In this document: one piece after another, positions 37,254 through 49,875 of the stretch
How positions within the stretch are numbered: the stretch's first letter is position 1
Layout: each line of letters begins with the position of its first letter
From: Hansfordia pulvinata
Taxonomy: Eukaryota; Ascomycota; Sordariomycetes; Xylariales
NCBI GenBank assembly: GCA_006538405.1
Contig: BJKQ01000003.1
Location: 1,364,001-1,428,000, forward strand
DNA: 64,000 nt
Reading direction: 5' to 3'
Position numbers and translations under genes: made by a program
The notes under the pieces: generated by a model
The model's database searches: none
What the model was told of the DNA's origin: nothing
What the model saw: the letters and a program-made list of their open reading frames with translations, nothing else

Positions 37254-39293
37254 CTTCTCTCTCTATCTGGGTCTTTAATTTCCTTTGTCTAGAAATGATA
37301 TACGGCTTTGACGAGGCACGCCATCTGCCATTTTCGAGGTCATCGAGATCGTATGTACCTACCTAGTCACGTTTCGCGCGCAGGGTTTTTGTTTCTGTCT
37401 CACTTGTTTTTCCGCCCTGGGGGTTTGGGCGAACGCGGGATCCATCACGGCACGAGGAATATACGATCACGCGGCAGGCGGAGGCGTTTGGATTGCGGGT
37501 CTTGTTTCTTGCCATCGATACCAAGTTTTGCTGTTTGCTTTCGGTCTTGTTAGTTACTTTAGTTATTCGGGTTACACACCTCACTTACTCTATTGGTTGA
37601 TTAACTCGTCTCTCCATTCCACGCCCCCAACGTCTTTCTTCATCATCCCAACACTGCCTCGTGGCTCTGACTTTCCCGTCCGGAAGACCCTGAACGCCAT
37701 GCGTTGTCTCCCCACCCTCGACGACAGGGCCATGGCCAAGGCCGCGCCAGAGACGGGATGAAACCGGTCTGCAATGTGATTCGGTCGTGGGGCCGCTTGC
37801 CGAGCCGCCGCATTGTGGCGGCCAAGCCACACACACACACACAACCACACGCGCACACGCGCACACGCGCGCGCGCGCGCGCACGACGGGAAGTTCCGAG
37901 AGAGCACGCGGCCGGCTGAAAGGGCAGAGAGGCTTGGGCAGTGCGTGCGCCCGGGTGGGGGATGCAAACCCGCCAAAGGTAACCCGCCTGTCGCCCGCCT
38001 CTTTCCGAGCGCCCTCCCTTACCCGACTCCTGCCTTGGATAGGTACATGATAATGTGCACATGAGGTAGGTTGCATTCCTGCTGCCTCTGCCGCGCACGC
38101 GCCACTGTGGCGCTGGTGGTTTGATGGTGATGGAGCGGGTGATGCTCGTACACGACGGTTAGGCTTTTCTCTCATTTCTTGGTCCTTCCCCTTCTCATCA
38201 CCCGGTGCGTTGTTTACTCGTATCTGCCTGTCTCCCAGCGCGACACACCAAAAGGGGCGAAAAGCCGCGCCTCGTATCCTTCCTTCCCGTCTCGCATTTT
38301 TTAACCACACCACACCACCACCACCACCACCACCACCGCCAAAGCGTCTTATAAAACTGGCAGAGTAGCAGCAGGAGCAGCAGCAGCTGACGACTGTTTG
38401 AAAAAGGGCTCATCAAGAGCTGTGTCCTCCCCCCCCCCCTCTCCCCGGACGAGCTGAAGCGGGAAGTGCGCCACAGCACGTCACTAGCCTCTCCCCGTGT
38501 CTGCGTGGAGTCCGCCCTCGGCACCCGGTAGGTCGTCCCCTAGTCGTTGATTATACTCGTATCATGTCTGTCACGGCAGGGGCTGGTGGGAAGGGGGGTA
38601 GGTACCTTAAGTTAGTGGGCGGCTGAGAGGTCTCGTATCTGTGATTGGCGGAGTGTCTGTCTCTCTCTCTCTCCCTCGCTCGGACAAGATGGAAACAATA
38701 GAGGCGCAGGACCCCTAATGAATACCTATCTAAGAAGAAGAGAAGGCGAGGGCGGGGTCCTGTCCGGCTGTCATCTGATCGCTACCCTGGATGGACCCCT
38801 CCCTCCATCCTTCCTCCCCTACCCTGTCCTGCCCTGGGGGGTGTGATATCCCTGCGCTCATCGTCGGGGCATTCTCGTTTACGGAGTAGATTCAGCGCCG
38901 CTCTGATTGGGCGGTTGCGCGCTTCCAGTCTACGTGCGCCGTGTCTTTCCCACCCCACCCTCTCTCCCCCATCAAACCCCCAGCTATCGGGTAAGCAGGA
39001 CCCTTAAAACCTGGAGGGGGGGAGGGGGGGCAAGAGATGCCCAGTGATTCGATCGGTTACATACTCAGCCCAAGAGTGACCCCGTCCAACACCACACCCC
39101 CCCCCTCTACTTCGACCGGGCCTTGTGCGGGCAGCATCGCCCGGACAGAGCGGGCGCTCTCTGCCGGGGGGTTCGGGTGGGTGGCAAATGGAAGGGTGTG
39201 CGTATGTGCGTGCGTGCGTGCGTGTGTGTGTTTGGTGGTGCTGCGGGCTAGGCAGGGGTCTCTTTCTCTCCCACTCGTACACGAGTTTGAGAA

Positions 39294-39313
39294 CCCCCCC
39301 CCCCCCCCCCCCC
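39294..39313 (+). repeat. 20-base C homopolymer
   Basis: Uninterrupted C run in non-coding DNA. Confidence 0.9.
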
Positions 39314-39791
39314 TCGGCTCGGCTATGTAAGAGCTCGGTGTAGGAGTCCTGCCGTCGAGAGCGCCAGTCTGCCTGCTTACTCGTACTTCCTGGACGGCGG
39401 GAGGCGGGGGGCCCGATGTGGCGACGACGACGTCTTCTCTCTCTCTCTCTCTCTCTCTCTCTTCCTGTCGGGGATCTCAGGTCGGCGAGCCTGCTGCGAC
39501 ACGAGAAAGATCCTGACATACGGAGCCAGGACGAGGATCTGGGATCCGGTCCCAGCCCTGCCGAGAAATGCCGAGAGCGAGAAAGGCCGATCGCTGACCG
39601 GCCCGGATCACGTAGATAGGTAGATAGATATGCCTACCTACCTTGTAGCTACCTAGGTAGACAGATGTGGTCCAGGTGTGGCGCGGCAGGGCGGCCGCTT
39701 TTTCTCCTGAGAGGTCTCTGCTTGCCCTTTCGCCGTCCGCACGTTAGAGAGTGCTTTTCGCGCTCATCTGTTCCTGCGGGACTTGCGGCGT

Positions 39792-39813
39792 GGGGGGGGG
39801 GGGGGGGGGGGGG
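39792..39813 (+). repeat. 22-base G homopolymer
   Basis: Uninterrupted G run; an (ACT)n repeat follows at about 39852-39875. Confidence 0.9.
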
Positions 39814-40939
39814 CGGCACTCGCCGTCACATCCCGCAACGCTCACGCCCGCTACTACTACTACTACTACTACTACCTCCCTTTGCTCGAAGAGGGTTCTG
39901 CGCCCAACTGCCGCGTGTCTTTATTTGCCCATCTCACCTCGAAGGGGCGCCGGCCTAGGGAGCGGGTGGCTGGCTGGGCTGGCTGGGCCGGGCTGGGCTG
40001 ACATACTGACCGGCCCTGGCTGACGGCAGGCGGTAATAGGCCCGATAACAGCCGGGTCGGGGGTGTTCGAGGGGCTCAGAGGTCAGGTCGAGGTGGCCAC
40101 GGGACGGACTCATTGGCAGGAAAGCGGGCAAGCTGAGGGTGAAGAGGGGGGAGAGGAGGAGGAGGGGCGTCGAGAGGCTTGTGGCTGATCCGGTAGTCGA
40201 TCAAGCTTCCTGGTAGTGCGGTTTCTCGTTGTCTTTCACACTGACACGAACACACGCGCACACAGGATTTGGGGAGCAAAAGGTCCCTCTGGGCCGGAGG
40301 TGGGGGGATGCGTAAGGGAGGACTTTTGCGCCTTGGCTGGAGAGTCGAGCGGCGATAGCGTCCGGTCCTTTGAAGAGGAGGGGGAAGTGTGGCGGCGCTT
40401 GGTTTTGGTCTGTCGTTGTCGTTGATCTTGATTTGAGTCTCGAGAAAGTTTGGCACCACTCTTTGTGAACCGGAGCCCGTCGATGGGTGGGGATCCTATG
40501 GTGTTCGTATGGGATGTGTCTGTCTGGAATCGTTTGCTGTCTCTTTCCCTGCCGCGCTCTCTCCCCCCCTCTCTCTCTGCTCCCCTCACTCGAAATGCTG
40601 ACCAAGAAGAAGGAGAGCAGTTGCGGCCAGTGCCGGCGTCTTTATACCCTACAAAGTCATGCCATGCCGTGCTATGCCATGCCATGCGGCTACCCTGTCC
40701 GGCCTCTCTGCTTGCGCAGCGACCGGGCTTTTCAGGGGGAAATCACTCAGAGCTGCCGATGGTCGGTGAACGCGACGGCTGTGTTTCTCTTGGCATTTTG
40801 ATCGACAGTATCTGTGCGCGGGGGAGGGAGTGAGGAGAAAGGGGACCACCCGACGGCGACGACGACGGCGGCGGCGGCGGCGACGGCGACAGTGACAGCA
40901 TACAGCGTATAGGGTACATGGGTGGCGGCGCAGGGCGGC

Positions 40940-40970
40940 GAGTGAGTGAGTGAGTGAGTGAGTGAGTGAG
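40940..40970 (+). repeat. (GAGT)n tetranucleotide repeat
   Basis: About eight perfect GAGT units in non-coding DNA. Confidence 0.93.
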
Positions 40971-42384
40971 ACATGGAGTCGCGGCTTGCTGACGCACTCT
41001 GACTGCCGGACGTAGCGCGCGCGGCGTTTCTACGGAGCATAGCCGGACGACCCTTGCGCTTCGGCAGAGAGAGAGAGAGAGAGAGAGATGTGAATAGGTG
41101 GTGTCGTTGAAGGCCTGCGTGCCTGTAGGCGGGGTATAGGGACAGCGCGCCGAGGGTGCCTGCTTCCCTGTCTGTCTATCTGTCTGTCTGCCTATCTGTC
41201 TGTCTCAATCTGTGCGAGTGTGGCCGGGGTGGCGGGCGTCAAAGGGGGGGGTTACACTGCGAGGGAATAGGGGACTCGAGGAGTGAAGGATCCAGCTGGC
41301 GCTGACGCGTTCCCGAGAGCAGCAGCAGCAGCGGCGGCGACAGCGACAGCGACAGCGACAGAAGCAAAAGCAGCAATAGCGGCAACAACTCCGACTCGCT
41401 GCTCGTACTCGCTGCTCGTAACACGACACCGCACTACACGACGACACGACACGCCTCGGAATCGAGTCACACAGGCTGACACGCCTCCCCGGTCCTGTCT
41501 AGGTTGCAGCCCGCACAGCCCGTACAGCCCGCTTACTTATGTACCTACCTAAGGGGCACGCTATGTATGCATGTCTGCATGTACCTCGAAAATGTACTTA
41601 AGGCATGTACGTGTAAGTGGAAATACGCAGTTATATAGGTATATACACATATACGCATATATACGCAATATATGTATGTATATGCGTTCCTCGACCGCCG
41701 TCTACTCGGACGCCTCTGTGCTGCACACAGTGGCTGTGTTGGCTGTGGGATGGATATCTATGGCTCAGCCGGAGGCATGGGAAACAAATCCAAGGATGCT
41801 AGTTAGATTCCGTCTCGTTTCATCAAAGTCATCGAAGAGTTCAGTGCACAGGCAGGTGAGATTGCTGCCCAGGAGGCGTGCTGAGAGCTCGGCTGGCGGC
41901 TCTGGGCTCTCTTGCAAAAAAGGCACCCATCATTTTACCATCTCATAGTCGTGACCCAAGGTGAGTTGTAGACTCCGGGCTGTCCATAAGTTTTCTTTGC
42001 ATCGTGCTCTCTCCATTGACGACGGATCCGGGCGGTTGTTGCTGTGCGGTCAGAGACCTGTGATATCTCTGCAGCGTCTACGAGTCAATATCAAGGGACG
42101 ACCTCGACAGTCCAAAAAATATTGGGCGTAGACAGGGGCTGTCGACAGGGTTTCTGCAGTTCAGTTGAAGAAATGCACGAGTAGACTCATTCAGCCGTTG
42201 CCCGCGAGGAAGAAACAAAGCTGAGCACGGGATGGTGTTGATGCCTTTCTTTCCAAATCCATCCCGAGGGAGACGGCGCCTTTTTCTACTCGGGCCACAA
42301 CACCAAATACACCGCCGAGACGAACGAACCAAAGACGCCGGGTTGGAATTGTTCGTTCATGTTCCCAGTCCCGGCGCTCGCCGA

Positions 42385-42385
<1 letters not shown>

Positions 42386-42415
<30 letters not shown>
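42386..42415 (+). repeat. C run followed directly by an A run
   Basis: Twenty-one C residues followed directly by nine A residues. It is non-coding. Confidence 0.9.
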
Positions 42416-43402
42416 GACCCATCGCCCGCGTCTGGACCGCGTCCGGGGTCTGCGCAGGGATCTGCTCTGCTCTGCGAACAGTGCGTGCCCCGCCGCCTCG
42501 CACCACCGTCGTTCGATGGGCAACCACCGTCGTTCGATGCACACCAGCGCGGCGCTTGATCGTACGACGCAGAGAGACAGTAGAGGGCATCGCCACTCTT
42601 CCCGCACAGGTGAATCACGAGCCCCAAAGAGATCCACCAGCAGGACCCGGACTCCCTCCACAGCCCACGCGCAAGTCTGTTCTTTTTTTTTTTTTTTTTG
42701 GCCTCTCTCCCTCTCCCTGTCCCCACAGTGTCAGGTGCTTTTTCCCTCGGCGGCTTCGGACGTCACAAAACGAGCACCCGACCGGCATGCCTCTCGTAGT
42801 CCAGGAATAACTACCCTCTATGCGCATCGCGTGACGGGCCCCCGGCGCCGGTGACCGGAAGAACGCCCCCCCCGGGGCCTCTCTGGCCCCCTCCCTGCCG
42901 GCGGCGTCTACGCTCGTGTCGTACGATCGCCCTCTCTTCCTCCCGGGGGTTCGGGACCAGCCCGGCGGCGGTGGAGGGGGGGGGGGGCAGGGCTCTCCCG
43001 ACCCATACCACGGCCTCGCCTTTGTCATCTCGCCCTCTCACGGCTCCGGTCATGGAGCAAGGGGCCATGCCTGAAGTGAGCAAGAGGAAGAGGAGGAGCC
43101 GACGAGGCGGAGCAGGGTATGTGGAGGGCCAGTCGTCGTGTGCTTGTATAAGATGACTCCCCAGGACGGCATTTGTAGAAGGAAGTTCAGATAGAGTCTG
43201 CTTATCAAGTCAACAACAACACCAACCAGACAGATCAGCACCTACATCTCAACCTCGTCGTTTGTCGTATCAAGCCAGAACCGTCTCCTCAGTGTCTCCA
43301 CCACCACCACCACCACCACCACCAGAGATCAGATACAGACGGACACGCCTACAGACAAAGACAAACCGAGAACCCGTACTTGGCAAGCACCAAACACCAG
43401 CC

Positions 43403-43766
43403 ATGTCCGCCTCGACCGCCCTCGCCCGCAGCCGCCTCGCCCTGCTCGCCGGCCGCCAGCAGCTCGCCCTCCGCGGCGCCGCCAGGTCCTACGCCACCTC
43501 GGCCGCCGCCGCAGCCCGGCAGGCGGCCAAGCCCCGCGCCGGCGACTGGGGCCGCATCGTCAGGATCAAGCTCGGGGCCGCCTGCATGTAAGCCGCCATC
43601 TTTCTTCTCTTCTCTGAAAGCACCCCATCTTGGAAATCCTTTTTCTTTCCTTTCCTTCATATACGTGTTTGCTGACCCTCTCCCTCCTTCCAGATACATC
43701 CCCGGCATGGCCATGGTTCTGGGCTGGCCCGTCATAGCCCGCGGCGTCATGAAAGGGCGCATGTGA
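43403..43766 (+). CDS. small predicted mitochondrial membrane protein, unknown function
   Basis: Two-exon gene (43403-43587 and 43694-43766) encoding 85 residues. I do not recognise the family. The N-terminus (about residues 1-35) is rich in Ala, Arg, Ser and Leu, lacks acidic residues and contains ARSYATSAAAAA, which looks like a mitochondrial presequence with a processing site near RSYATS. Near the C-terminus is a hydrophobic segment, ACIYIPGMAMVLGWPVIARG, ending in the basic MKGRM. Both splice sites are canonical, and the join completes an Ile codon at the start of the helix. A short precursor with one helix and a basic tail would suit a small subunit or assembly factor of an inner-membrane complex, but that is inference. 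Confidence that it is a gene rests on presequence, splicing and a credible C-rich leader. Confidence 0.65.
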
Positions 43767-44613
43767 GATTTTTTTTGTTCTTTTTTTTCACCGCCCGCAA
43801 AAAAACACTGCAGTTGACCGACCGAAGTCGACTGGGGCGCACACACATACGAGCACGAAATATTCGGGGGGGAGGAAGGGGGGAGATGATACACACGCAC
43901 ACACAAACATAAACACATGATGGCGTTACCAGGCTGGGCGGGGTTAAAAGGCGGCGCATGGCGATATCCCAATTCAACGAAGCCTGCTTCTAGGCTTGCT
44001 CCATAATGTCCTTTATGCGTATTAGACGAACAAGAACAAAGCTGGTCATACTTTTTTTTTCCCCACCCTGTTCCGCCAAACACACTTTGCATTGCTGTGT
44101 GTGGTCGTCCTTGAGCCGGACTAATCCCCGGAGAGAGAAGGAGAATATGCTGCCCGTGCTAACAAGGCCCAGCTTGCCTTATAGCATCGTAACATGTGTA
44201 TTTCAAGTCCTCGCTCAGGGCCTGATCGTCATCCTCCTCCTCTTTAAGTGCCTGGTCTGAATGGGCGATGGCGCACCGCAAGGGACGACCCTCCAGCGGC
44301 TGTCTAAGCCACGTTCCTCCTCGCTCACTCTCGGGTCCCGTACTCGGATCCCGGAGAGGCCCGTTATAATTTTTACGTGACCGGTGGAGCCTAATTATGT
44401 TCTTTTACGGAGAGGGCAGCAAAGTCTTCCGGCCTACATCGCCATCTAGGGTCTCTCAACGCGAGCTTCGGGATCGCGTATTATAACTTTCAAGGGCTGT
44501 GGCATCAAACCGGATAACGGCCCCACGCAACGCAGCATGAACCATCTCGGAAGACTTCAAGAGACCTCAGCACGTGGCCTGCCGGTTACGCCGTGACAGG
44601 GCTTCCTCGACAG

Positions 44614-44647
<34 letters not shown>

Positions 44648-45403
44648 CTCCGCGCTGCCTGAAGGAAATGCAGGGAGCTACCCTCGCATCACGCAACCCG
44701 CGCTTCGGCACTTAGCGAGTGTGTCGATGTTTGCTGTGCCAGAGCCGACGGTAGGAATCGCCGAGGACACTGGATGCGACTCAGCATCGCCTGCCCAGTC
44801 TTCTCTCATGGCAGTCAAGATGATAGCGTCAGCTTGGTGCGATTCTGCCGTTTGTTGGAATACATCACGTCACACTCTAGTGTTGGACGAGGCCATGGTT
44901 TTATCATCTTCTATTTTGGGTCCCGGCTTCCTGGCTTCCACATCGCCCGCTTGTCGTGAATGAAATTAGACTAAATAAAAGGTTTCTGGTCGTCCGGGCT
45001 GTGGACGCACTGGGCTCTGGACCCAATCCCACGCCAGCGAGCCTCTCGTCCCGCCCGCTGCGGTGGCTCTTCCAAGCTGCGCTGCTCGAGACCCGTTTCA
45101 GGGCGCAGACGTCGTGGCAGAAGTGGTTGGTCGGCCGGCGATCTCCTACTCCAGGGGTATCATTCGTCCCAGCGAATGGCGGTCATGTACAACCACCATT
45201 CAGGGCTTGTGGCTTCGTTGCAACCGCCTTTGCCCAGCAGTGGCTCTCATGATGCCTCCACCGCTTGTCCGGTGCAGCCGTCTTGTCCTCAAACGTCCAT
45301 ATTGAGGACCTTGGGCGCTAGCCCAGCACCCCTTGCTTCGCTCGGCATCCGGCCCCTCAATGATGATGTTTGTGCCTGGCATGCGGTCTCACACGACGTG
45401 TCA
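43767..45403. other. convergent intergenic region between the small gene and arp1
   Basis: It contains both 3' UTRs and has mixed, less repetitive sequence, with one (CAG)n patch at about 44610-44640. No gene is recognised in about 1.6 kb. Confidence 0.5.
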
Positions 45404-46729
45404 TCACGTGAGTTTGGTGTGGATAATATCGGGGTTCTCATGCCAGTCGTCAATGCTAACCCACATCTGCCAAAACCATTAGCGCGCGACACAGCACACG
45501 GAGACTCTCCCCTGAACTCACCTTTCTAAACGTGCTCAGGCCCGCCAGAATGCTGCCTCCGATCCACGTGGAGTATTTTCTCTCGGGGGAGCAAAGATCT
45601 TGATGCGCATGTCCTTGACGGCCAGTCTCTTGACCTCGCTCAGTAACCGGTCACCGAAGCCCTTGGTCAGCGTGCTGCCGCCGGAAAGGACAATGTTGGC
45701 GTAGAGCGACTTCCTCAGGTCGAGGTCGGTGCGGTTGATCGCGTCGGTCACGATCTGCTGGATTCCCGGGTATTCGAGACCAATGATCTCGGGGTCGAAG
45801 AGGATTTCGGGGGCGCGGAAGCGCTCCTGGCCAACGCGCAGCTTCTGGCCGTCGGGCAGAGCATACTCGGCCGTCTTGCTCTGGTCAAGCTTGGCACCGG
45901 CCCAGTCCTTCTCCTCCTGCTTGGGGTTGATCGCGACGTACGAGACGGACTCCTTGATGAGGCGCACGACCTCCTTCTCGGCCGAGGTGTGGAAGATGTA
46001 ACCGCTCTTGCGCAGCAGGGTTTGCAGGTATTCGGTGACGTCCCGGCCTGCCACGTCGATGCGGCGCATGGAGCTGGGTATCGCGAAGCCTTCGTAGACG
46101 GGGACGGCGTGGGAGACGCCATCGCCCGAGTCGAGGACGCAGCCGGTGGTGCGGCCGCTGGCGTAGAGAGAGAGGACGGCTTGTATGGAGGTGTACAGGG
46201 CGGGTACGTTGAAGGTCTCGAAGAGGATCTGGGCGGCCGTGTCGCGATTCGCGCGGGGGTTCAGGGGGGGTTCGGTGAGAAGGACGGGATGCTGGAGGGT
46301 GGTGTCAGCCTGGTGTCATGGTCTGCCGGAAGGGTATGATCGCGAGGAGCAGCAGCAGCAGCAGCAGCACGAGAGAGCCAGCAGTATGGCCAGCAAGCAA
46401 GCCAGCCGGGAATGGCATACCTCTTCGCTCATGGTCTTCAGGCCCTCGCTGTAGACATATTCCCAGATCTTCTCCATGTCATCCCAGTCGGTGACGATGC
46501 CGTGCTCGAGCGGATAGCGGATCTTGAGCAGGCCTCTCAGGTCGGTGGCGGCCTTCTGCCCAATGAAGACCTCGCCCTCCAAGGCACCGGCCAGGACGCG
46601 CATGTGCTTGGGGCGGCCGACGAAGGAGGGGAAGTAGCATTTCGGAAGGTCGTCGCCCGCGAAACCCGCGCGGATGGTGCCGGAGCCGTTGTCCAGCACT
46701 ATCGGTGCGTTGTGCAGGGTGTCGGCCAT
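45404..46729 (-). CDS. arp1: centractin, actin-related protein 1 of dynactin
   Basis: Forms the short actin-like filament of dynactin, the activator of cytoplasmic dynein (Neurospora ro-4). Exons on the minus strand are 46729-46421, 46291-45522 and 45466-45404, predicting 380 residues, the usual Arp1 length. The start [22 protein letters not shown] includes the nucleotide-binding DNGSG loop. [16 protein letters not shown] is the second phosphate loop and [15 protein letters not shown] the adenosine-side motif. The C-terminus [18 protein letters not shown] is diagnostic of Arp1 rather than actin. One base is missing in the run at 45585-45589 (GGGGG on the plus strand); restoring it turns a premature end after IKIFAPP into the expected continuation. 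I read this as a sequence error. A (CAG)n repeat lies in intron 1. Confidence 0.95.
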
Positions 46730-49700
46730 GGTGGCGGCAGGCGTGGGTGGTGCCGAGCTGGGTATGGGGCGAGCTGCTGTGGTGCGGTGCGGCGAGTGCT
46801 CTGCTCGCTGGGTCTCTCACGCGGTACGCGCACTCTGACACGCGGTATCTGCCCCCTCCGTGGTTCTGTTCGGCGGTGCGTCGTCGGGTCCGGGATGAGG
46901 ATCGTGCTCTTGAGCGCTGCAGTGAGCGTGGCAGCCTGGCGGGAGATGGAGGAGGGCGGCTTCGAGAGCGGCGGCGGTGAGGTTGGCGATGTGAAGCCGC
47001 GGGATATGGACGCAGCCGGGCAAGTACTCAGTACCTGGTGCAGACGCGCACACAGATGCGGAACAGGGGCAAACGGGTCGGAGTAGGCGGGCTTTCATCT
47101 GCTGGGGGCGGGTACAGGATACCCGCAGTACCTGGAGGCCGGTGGCAGAGGGTGGGTTGCTGCAAGCCGGGCTCTGGCTCTGCGAATAACACCCGCAACT
47201 TGATGTCGGATTGGATCGATGCAGGCGCGTTTGCCCCTTCCAAGGGGTTTGTGGCTGCCGCCCGCCAAAGATACGACTGTATACAGGCTTCTACGAGCTG
47301 GCGGCGTGCTCTGGTTGCAGAAGTCTTGTTGGCAAGCCCTCCATCATGTACTTCAAGCGATTAAGGCGTACAGCAAAGTACCTGGCGTGGCCCGGGCAGG
47401 ACCACTTGCCGTCAGAACTGTCGCGCCTGCCCGCCCGCTGGAGAACAACCGCCTTTGTGCCCCTCGGCCTAGCCGAATTCGGTAGCAAGCTCCCCGGGTC
47501 GCAGGTGTTCGTATTCAGTAAGGTACATCCATACCTAGGTACCTTATCTCTCCTTCTTCGATCCCGCGCAACACCGGTCAGGGCCAGCCTCTTCTCCTCT
47601 TGTCAGCAATAAATGTCTGATCATGATGATGATGATGATGCCGCCGCAGCCCACAGCTTCCGGGGAGCGGTATGTCTGCAAGAAGCTCCGGCAGTGAGAG
47701 CCCACCGAGCACAACGTCGGTGAAGAGGGCTGCCAGTCTCTCCAACCAACTCACCGACGGCGCGCGCGACGTCAGAGTTCCCGAGCGATGCCGGCGCGCT
47801 CGAGGTGTAACCGGGAAAGCGTACTCAATGCGTCAGCGAAACTGCCCTGGAGGAGTCCTGATGGGGAGGACTGGCCCCGGAGCAAATCGCCGCTCATGGC
47901 GGGGGGAGGTTTGGATGGGCAGGGTACCCGAAGGGCTGATGTGAGGGAGGAGCTTCGGGGCCCGAGGCTGGCTTCCACTGCTTCTGGAAGCCGTCATCGA
48001 AAGATAAACAAACCCCCTTTGGCCGCCGCGCATCTGAGGCCCCTCTTGCGGCACGCCGGCTATGACCACGCAGGCTCTTGTCAGCGGCTGCTGGGACGCC
48101 TGCGGATGACACTCGCGCTGTGCGATCACGCCGTTGCGCCCGTCGCGCTCATTGCGTGCGTGCGTGCGTGCGCGCTTCACGCGGCATGCAGGTGATCAAG
48201 ATGATGGGTGGGCGGTGGCTGGCAAGGGTCTCACATGGGGGATGGGGGCCCGACTGCGACTCTTCTGCAGCGGACAGCTACGCGCGCCGCCGTCCAAGCC
48301 TCCCCGGCTTCCTCATCCCAGCGCCATGGTTGCGCCACCGGTGCGTCAGGGCATGACCCCAAGGGCACCCGGCGATGCGGCCATCTTGCATCTGCAGGCT
48401 CGGCGTCGAGGAGGGGGAGGAGGAGGCCATTTCACTCCGGAAAGAAGAATAAACGGCCTCACAGATTGTGGCACAGTCTCCCGGTCTTACGCGTCTTCCA
48501 AGGTTTCCCGATGAGGAGACTTTCCGCGCGCCGCAGCATGGCACTCGTCGCTTCGCGCATTGGCTATTTGTTTCTCGGCTCGGTTGAAGTTCCATCCCGC
48601 CGCGTCCTTGACAGGATCGCTGGCGCGCATGTCTCATTGTACATCTATCTAGACATCAAGCGTGTGTGTACAGTCAGCGAGACGCTGCTGCGTCAGGGCG
48701 CATCTGGCTAGCAAAAACGAGGTCGGGCCACGACGAAGAGCTGAGGCTGAGGCCTCCTCCAGCAGCCACCACGCCTGCCCGCCTGCTCGCCTGTGCCACC
48801 GTCTCCAAAAAACAAGAAAAAGGGTATCATGAGGCCATCCGAGAGCGGAAAGGGCCCAACGTGAGGCGTGAGCCAAGGCCCCCCCTCGACGCCAGGTGAG
48901 GGGGTTCCCCTCCGCGACGGGAAACCTTGCCGTGTGAGCGGAGGAGCCCGGCGAGGCTGTCCTGTCTGCCTGGCGAGGCAGAGAGAGACGATCATAGCTC
49001 GTGTGAACGTAAACGTAAACGTAAACCCCCTTCCCCAACCCGTCTATCCGCCGTTGCGCCAGATGTGGCGCCGGCCGTGTGTATTCACGCGCCGTGTCCC
49101 GCGCTCGTTGTACCAGAGAAACGCCGTACACCGAGAACCCCAGGAGTGAAGGAAATAATTGGCCCGATCGACAAGATAGGAAAATGTGTACAAGGAAACA
49201 GGGGTGAGAAGGCGGGGAAGAAAAAAAAACAAGGTGCTGTGATCCTCAAGTTGATGTTTCTTTTTTTTCCCTTCTTTTTCGTTTTTTTTTTCTTTGCTTG
49301 CTTGGGCAGTCGTTCTTTTTCAGTCTTTCCCAATTGTGCCATTGCTCCGCGCTCTTGTGATGCACCCGGACTCCGTCGCCTCGGTAGGAAAGGATAGGAA
49401 GATGAGGAGGAACGAACATGCGTGCTGGTAGATGCGAACCAAAAGGGGGCTGTGCGCTGGGGTAAGTTACAACAAGAATGGTTGCCAGATCTTTGGCAGG
49501 GCAAGATGATGGAAAGTGGAAATACAACGCAGCAGTGCAAATGGGGTGGTGGAAAGTGGCCTCACGACGTCCCGGCTGAGGGGCCGCCTGCTCGAGCTGT
49601 GTTCCGGGGAGGTGGGAATGGCGGGCGTGTAACCCCAAGTGTCGCGCTGCTCGAGCTGGCGAATCGATCGAGGGCAAGAGATGGCTACAGCGTTCGGGAG

Positions 49701-49875
49701 GCGGCCAATGGCGGACTGGTGCCGGGCACCCTTTTCTCGCTGCGCGCGTCTCTCGATCCAGGCTGAGAAGCCAGGCACCCTGTCGGCCGTCGCCTGCCAA
49801 GGGTTCGCCCGATGTGACGATGGAGACATCTCCTCGCTCTCGGGATTTTTCCGTCTTTTTTTTTTCTTCTCCCTC
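46730..49875. other. 3.1 kb intergenic region
   Basis: It holds the arp1 promoter on the left and the 3' UTR of the C2H2 gene on the right. A (GAT)n patch is at about 47622-47642 and three AACGTA units are at about 49004-49023. No gene is recognised. Confidence 0.5.

Larger units (their letters stand above)
36469..43402. other. 6.9 kb low-complexity gene-free region
   Basis: No gene is recognised. The DNA is packed with microsatellites (CA, GC, TC, GAGT, ACT, CGACAG), homopolymers of 20-22 G or C, TACTCGTA octamers and TAGGTAGG patches. The first few hundred bases should be the Zn2Cys6 gene 3' UTR. The last few hundred, with CAACAACACC and CCACCA runs, are the leader of the small gene at 43403. 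Confidence 0.5.
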
